10,224 nt of DNA from an uncultured Clostridium sp. (GTDB lineage Bacteria; Bacillota; Clostridia; TANB77; CAG-508): NCBI GenBank assembly GCA_946497585.1, contig CAMMLF010000058.1, positions 1 through 10,224 of the forward strand, written 5' to 3'. This document shows positions 7,169 through 10,224 of this stretch, in pieces (the first letter of the stretch is position 1; every line of letters starts with the position of its first letter). The notes under the pieces were generated by a model. That model searched no databases, was not told the DNA's origin, and was given only the letters and a program-made list of their open reading frames with translations. A program made the position numbers and the translations under genes.

Positions 7169-7202
7169 GGTGACTACTTAGCAGTAGCCACCCACTTTTT
7201 TT
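7169..7202 (+). terminator. Intrinsic terminator after the parB-DUF4446 unit
   Basis: GGTGACTACT (7169-7178) pairs with AGTAGCCACC (7183-7192) around a TAGC loop, with one A-C mismatch in the 10-bp stem. A run of seven T (7196-7202) follows after three bases. The position, 12 bp after the DUF4446 stop and just before the tRNA promoter, fits a transcription stop that insulates the tRNA genes. Confidence 0.85.
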
Positions 7203-7212
7203 GCTAAAACTA

Positions 7213-7242
7213 TTGACATACAATTAAATAATGTGGTATTAT
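7213..7242 (+). promoter_or_regulatory. Promoter of the serine tRNA genes
   Basis: A perfect TTGACA (7213-7218) is followed after 18 bp by TATTAT (7237-7242), which is preceded by TGG, an extended -10 signature. A perfect TATAAT at 7240-7245 overlaps it but would give a 21-bp spacer. The start of transcription would fall near 7250, about 25 nt before the mature 5' end of the first tRNA. A strong promoter is expected for stable RNA genes. Confidence 0.7.
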
Positions 7243-7273
7243 AATTATTGTTACGAATGTCGTAGCCTATTAT

Positions 7274-7365
<92 letters not shown>

Positions 7366-7417
7366 TTTTTATATTTAAGGTGATTTGTTACCTTTATAAT
7401 AATTAAATAAAATATAT

Positions 7418-7510
7418 GTAGGTGTACCCAAGTGGTTGAAGGGGCGAGTTTGCTAAACTTGTAGGGTTCGTTTTAGGGCCGCGGAGGTTCAAATCCTCTC
7501 ACCTACGCCA
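7418..7510 (+). tRNA. tRNA-Ser (anticodon GCU)
   Basis: A second class II tRNA of 93 nt. The acceptor GTAGGTG (7418-7424) pairs with CACCTAC (7500-7506), followed by discriminator G and an encoded CCA (7508-7510). The anticodon stem CGAGT/ACTTG encloses a loop with GCT at 7452-7454, so it reads AGC and AGU. The long variable arm pairs through GGTTC/GGGCC with two wobbles, and the T arm is GGAGG-TTCAAAT-CCTCT. It is probably co-transcribed with the UGA tRNA; together the pair covers both serine codon boxes. A terminator starts three bases after CCA. Confidence 0.96.
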
Positions 7511-7513
7511 AAG

Positions 7514-7547
7514 TAATATAAAGTATTTGCTTTATATTATTTTTTTT
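7514..7547 (+). terminator. Intrinsic terminator of the tRNA-Ser transcript
   Basis: TAATATAAAG (7514-7523) pairs perfectly with CTTTATATTA (7530-7539) around a TATTTG loop, followed directly by eight T (7540-7547). The stem is A/T-rich and so only moderately stable, but the shape is canonical. Its right arm and T-run overlap the promoter proposed for the next gene. Confidence 0.85.
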
Positions 7548-7555
7548 GCTATAAT
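7527..7555 (+). promoter_or_regulatory. Candidate extended -10 promoter of the 565-residue gene
   Basis: A perfect TATAAT (7550-7555) is preceded by TGC (7547-7549), giving an extended -10 element. The -35 position at 17-bp spacing reads TTGCTT (7527-7532), matching only three consensus bases. The weak -35 is compatible with extended -10 use. The spacer is occupied by the right arm and T-run of the tRNA terminator, so the two signals are physically merged. The leader would be about 45 nt. Confidence 0.5.
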
Positions 7556-7605
7556 ATGTATTAGTCGAAAAAGCAAACTTTTGAAACTTAAAGATTGGGG
7601 AATTA

Positions 7606-9303
7606 ATGAAATTAAGTAAAAGAATAAGTTCAATGACAAAAAGTCTTAAAGAAAGAGATATTCATTTTTTTAGGAAAGATTTGAAATCATTTCAGGAGTT
7701 AATATCTAGAATGAGAGAAGCTAGTCCAAAAGCTTCTATTTTAGATTGTATTCAAGGATATAATAATGCACTTGAAAAATTAATACTAAAAACCAATACT
7801 ATTAGATCTTCACAAGTTTATAGATATATAGCTCTTGAATCATTACTTAATTCAAGAGATTATGGTTCTATTATTAATAGAATTAATCCAAAAGGTTATG
7901 TTTTTTTTGCTAATAGAATAAATTCAAAAGAAAATGCAAGTGACAAAAGCATAGAATTTACAGGAAATCTAGAAAATGATTACGAATCTCTCATTAAAAG
8001 CTTTTTTTATTCGGAGTATATTTTAAAGTATAAGGAATTAAAAGATTATTTAAAAAAATATCCAAATGATAGAAGAATACAAGAAGAAATGAAAGAAATA
8101 GAAGACCAAACAAACAAAATACTTGCTGGAAACCTTTCTGTATATGACTATAATAAAATTCAAAAAAAAGAAAAAGCATACTTTCAAGAACTTAGAAAAA
8201 TAATAAAAGTAGATTTGACTCAAATGTTGGCTAATAATATTTTTCTTAAAATAGATTTTTTGAGGCAAATAGGAGCTTTAAATAATTATGAGAATGAATA
8301 TAATCATACTTTAGAAAAATTATCTATGCCTTCTAGTTTTAGAATAAACGATAAGAAAACTTTTGAACAAGAATTACTGGATAAAGATAAGCTAAAGAAC
8401 TATTCAATTTCTGAGCTTGTAGCTTTAAATGCATTTTGGACTAATAGACTCGTAAAAGAAGTAGAGAGAAGAAATGAGGTAATTTATGTTTTACAAAATT
8501 CAAATAATTTTATGGACTTTAGTGAAGGAAAAGAATTTGAACTTATAGATGAAGATATAATGTATTATTTAGCAGAATATAGAGCAATAGTTCCTTATAT
8601 AACTAAATTTAAAAATGATAAAAGAAATTCGGGAAAAGCAAAATCAGTTGATAAAAATTCTAATTTAGCTACAGTGGTTTTTGATATAAAGGAGATTTTT
8701 GAACAAGAAGATATTGACTATTATGGATTTAATGATTTAGATGCAATGGCTTATAATGTTTTATTACTTAATAATCGTTCACAACTTTTATATGACCAAA
8801 AAGATATAGCAATTCAAGAAATGATTAGTTTTATAGTTAATACAAATGAATATAGAAATGCTGGAATATCTTTTGAAAGCGATGAAAAAGAAAACACAAA
8901 TAAACCTTTGATTGTAATTGATTTGAAGGGATTTAACGCTCCACTTATGTTGCATATGATTAAAGGTAGTTTAACAAAAAATGTTAAAAATGTAAGTGGA
9001 AAAGATGCATTTCCTGTTTATAGAGGTGGTAAAGATATAATTATTAATTCAACACAAGAAGGTAAATATTCAGCAAAAACTAATGTACTATTTAAATTAA
9101 ATTCACAGCAAAGAAAGGACATTTCAGCGAGAGCAGGCTTAGTTGGGCCTAGAGATACTAATGCTAGGTATGTTACACATATATCTTGGATGCTTAATCC
9201 TAAGAAAGATATGCCAGAGCTCATTAGAGAACCTAAAAAAGTAATAAGTTTGGAAACTGGTGAAATAACTGTAGTGGAAGATGAGCAAGTAAGAAAGAGA
9301 TAA
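7606..9303 (+). CDS. Unrecognised 565-residue protein
   Basis: I do not recognise this protein. It is a long, intact frame with native-looking A+T-rich codon use and a GGGG ribosome binding site (7597-7600) 5 bp before the ATG. It has no signal peptide and no convincing membrane segment, and I see only one cysteine (C48). The N-terminus is basic and helical, and residues about 135-200 are a strongly charged Lys/Glu helical stretch that could form a coiled coil. From about residue 355 it becomes more mixed, with strand-like segments such as KPLIVIDLKGFNAPLM (433-448) and a Gly/Arg-containing part near GLVGPRDTNARYVTHISWM (511-529), which may be a folded domain. No nucleotide-binding, nuclease, protease or transposase motif stands out. 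It stands alone between a terminator and a bidirectional terminator, so it is a single-gene unit. A cytoplasmic structural or nucleic-acid-associated role is possible, but this is a guess. Confidence 0.85.
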   Translation: MKLSKRISSMTKSLKERDIHFFRKDLKSFQELISRMREASPKASILDCIQGYNNALEKLILKTNTIRSSQVYRYIALESLLNSRDYGSIINRINPKGYVFFANRINSKENASDKSIEFTGNLENDYESLIKSFFYSEYILKYKELKDYLKKYPNDRRIQEEMKEIEDQTNKILAGNLSVYDYNKIQKKEKAYFQELRKIIKVDLTQMLANNIFLKIDFLRQIGALNNYENEYNHTLEKLSMPSSFRINDKKTFEQELLDKDKLKNYSISELVALNAFWTNRLVKEVERRNEVIYVLQNSNNFMDFSEGKEFELIDEDIMYYLAEYRAIVPYITKFKNDKRNSGKAKSVDKNSNLATVVFDIKEIFEQEDIDYYGFNDLDAMAYNVLLLNNRSQLLYDQKDIAIQEMISFIVNTNEYRNAGISFESDEKENTNKPLIVIDLKGFNAPLMLHMIKGSLTKNVKNVSGKDAFPVYRGGKDIIINSTQEGKYSAKTNVLFKLNSQQRKDISARAGLVGPRDTNARYVTHISWMLNPKKDMPELIREPKKVISLETGEITVVEDEQVRKR

Positions 9304-9365
9304 ATATATTCTAGAAAAGTATTGGAAAATAAAAAAATATTGGATTTTAAAAGTTCGAATGATGC

Positions 9366-9408
9366 AAAAATAAAGTAGAAAGTTTTAACTCTCTACTTTA
9401 TTTTTTTT
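9366..9408. terminator. Bidirectional terminator between convergent genes
   Basis: A 14-bp perfect stem pairs 9366-9379 with 9392-9405 around a 12-nt loop. Its A-rich left foot and T-rich right foot supply a T-run in both directions (9401-9408 on the plus strand). It would stop the 565-residue gene arriving from the left and the minus-strand unit arriving from the right. The stop codon of the minus-strand phosphatase gene (9393-9395) lies inside the right arm. Confidence 0.85.
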
Positions 9409-9872
9409 ATACCTAAATCTTTTAACCTGTCCTCTACCCTCTTTTTAAATCTGTGACTATTCAAATTTTGAATATATATAGAATACATATTTGCTCTATT
9501 TGCTCCCCATATGTCTGAAATTCTATTATTTCCTATTACAGCAATTTGGTCAGGCAGAAGTTTCATAGTTTTTGCCATATCGAGAAATGGCTTTTTAAGA
9601 GGCTTACAAGCAAACTTTTTTGTTGCAGGTATATTAATAGTTTTTAATATAGTTTTATTTACGTAAGGGTTATTACTTAGAATTGATAATTTTAAGCCTC
9701 TATTTTTAGCTTCTTTTAGAAAATTTAGTGTATCTACTGATACTGTCTTATTTCTAAGTAAAGTACCGTCAAAATCAAATATTAAGCCTTTTATACCTAC
9801 ATCATTTATTAAGTAATCTAAACTTATATCTGATATATTACTGTAACTGTCCTTAGGTGTTAAATGTCCCAT
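9393..9872 (-). CDS. YqeG-family HAD-type phosphatase
   Basis: The 159-residue product matches the YqeG branch of the HAD superfamily (subfamily IIIA), predicted Mg-dependent phosphatases of uncertain substrate found throughout Firmicutes. Motif I is DFDGT (33-37) with candidate nucleophile D33 and acid D35. Motif II is SNN (66-68), the motif III lysine is probably K90 in the CKP segment, and the last motif is GNNRISDIWGANR (114-126). The preceding TPKDSYSNISDISLDYL region matches the usual YqeG N-terminus. Two departures are visible: family members normally have DLDNT in motif I and GDQ in the last motif, whereas here the GD aspartate is Asn (N115) and only D120 remains. Activity may therefore be altered. 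The ribosome binding site AGGAGG (complement of 9877-9882) is 4 bp from the ATG. The gene starts 41 bp after the activase-like gene, suggesting a shared transcript. Confidence 0.85.
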   Translation of the reverse strand: MGHLTPKDSYSNISDISLDYLINDVGIKGLIFDFDGTLLRNKTVSVDTLNFLKEAKNRGLKLSILSNNPYVNKTILKTINIPATKKFACKPLKKPFLDMAKTMKLLPDQIAVIGNNRISDIWGANRANMYSIYIQNLNSHRFKKRVEDRLKDLGIKKIK

Positions 9873-9913
9873 AAAGCCTCCTAATTAAACTTCTGTTAAA
9901 ATATAATATAAAC

Positions 9914-10224
9914 TTATTTCTTAGCTTTTTCTTTGCTTTTTGAGCTATTTTCGCTTGAAAGTTGAGTATTTTCTTTTTCAATAGCCTTTTTACTATTATT
10001 TTTAGCTTTTAAATTATCTTTAGCAACAGCCATTAATAATTTAATTCTATTTGTTTGATTTGCTTCAGAAGCACCTGGGTCATAGTCAATAGCAGAAATA
10101 TTTGCTTCTGGATAAGTATCTCTAATTGTTTTTATTACACCTTTACCAACAACATGGTTTGGTAAGCAAGCAAATGGTTGTACACAAACTATATTTGGAA
10201 TACCATGTTCTATATATTCAACCA
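9914..10224 (-). CDS. C-terminal part of acyl-CoA dehydratase activase-related protein (partial)
   Basis: Only the last 102 residues are present; the 5' end lies beyond the right edge. The segment VCVQPFACLPNHVVGKGVI followed by YPEANISAIDYDPGASEANQTNRIKLL matches the conserved end of the large (about 1,400-residue) 2-hydroxyacyl-CoA dehydratase activase-related proteins, which combine BadF/BadG-type ATPase domains with DUF2229 and a dehydratase-like region. Such proteins are widespread in anaerobic Firmicutes; relatives are ATP-dependent activators carrying a [4Fe-4S] cluster, but the physiological role of the large form is unclear. The CLPNH cysteine could be a cluster or substrate ligand, which is inference. 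After the conserved region a 35-residue tail (68-102 of the visible part) is rich in Lys, Ser, Asn and Glu and looks disordered. The yqeG-like gene follows after 41 bp on the same strand. Confidence 0.8.
   Translation of the reverse strand, partial: VEYIEHGIPNIVCVQPFACLPNHVVGKGVIKTIRDTYPEANISAIDYDPGASEANQTNRIKLLMAVAKDNLKAKNNSKKAIEKENTQLSSENSSKSKEKAKK

Overview
The window looks like a chromosomal segment from an anaerobic, low-G+C Firmicute, most likely a member of the Clostridia. The base composition is very A+T-rich. The gene order mnmE-mnmG-rsmG-parA-parB-DUF4446 is the classic origin-proximal cluster of Firmicutes. Ribosome binding sites are strong GGAGG-type sequences, and promoters are SigA-like. 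A 2-hydroxyacyl-CoA dehydratase activase-type protein at the right edge points to an anaerobe. The species cannot be named from this sequence alone.

Layout, left to right. Positions 1-287 are an A/T-only low-complexity tract followed by a good SigA-type promoter and leader for mnmE. mnmE (288-1661) and mnmG (1978-3876) encode the two subunits of the tRNA wobble-U34 (c)mnm5 modification enzyme. They are separated by 316 bp holding a perfect 11-bp hairpin, a second hairpin, and three same-orientation DnaA-box-like sequences next to a very A+T-rich stretch, which resembles an origin or DnaA-binding module. rsmG (16S rRNA G527 methyltransferase) follows. A 180-bp inverted-repeat element with a G+C-rich core, flanked by an 8-bp direct repeat that contains the rsmG stop codon, lies between rsmG and parA. 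It looks like a MITE-type insertion. parA and parB (chromosome segregation) each have their own recognisable promoter. parB is followed after 12 bp by a DUF4446 membrane-anchored protein and an intrinsic terminator.

Next come two serine tRNA genes (UGA and GCU anticodons) behind one strong promoter and ended by a second terminator. The T-run of that terminator lies inside the spacer of a candidate promoter for the next gene, a 565-residue protein that I do not recognise. A bidirectional terminator closes this gene and a convergent minus-strand unit. That unit consists of a YqeG-type HAD phosphatase and, upstream of it, the C-terminus of a large acyl-CoA dehydratase activase-related protein that runs off the right edge.

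How it fits together: the left two thirds combine translation-fidelity genes (tRNA and rRNA modification, serine tRNAs) with the chromosome partition system. The parts not explained by this standard set are the DnaA-box cluster between mnmE and mnmG, the G+C-rich inverted-repeat element after rsmG, and the unknown 565-residue protein. Positions were read by eye, and no database comparison was possible.
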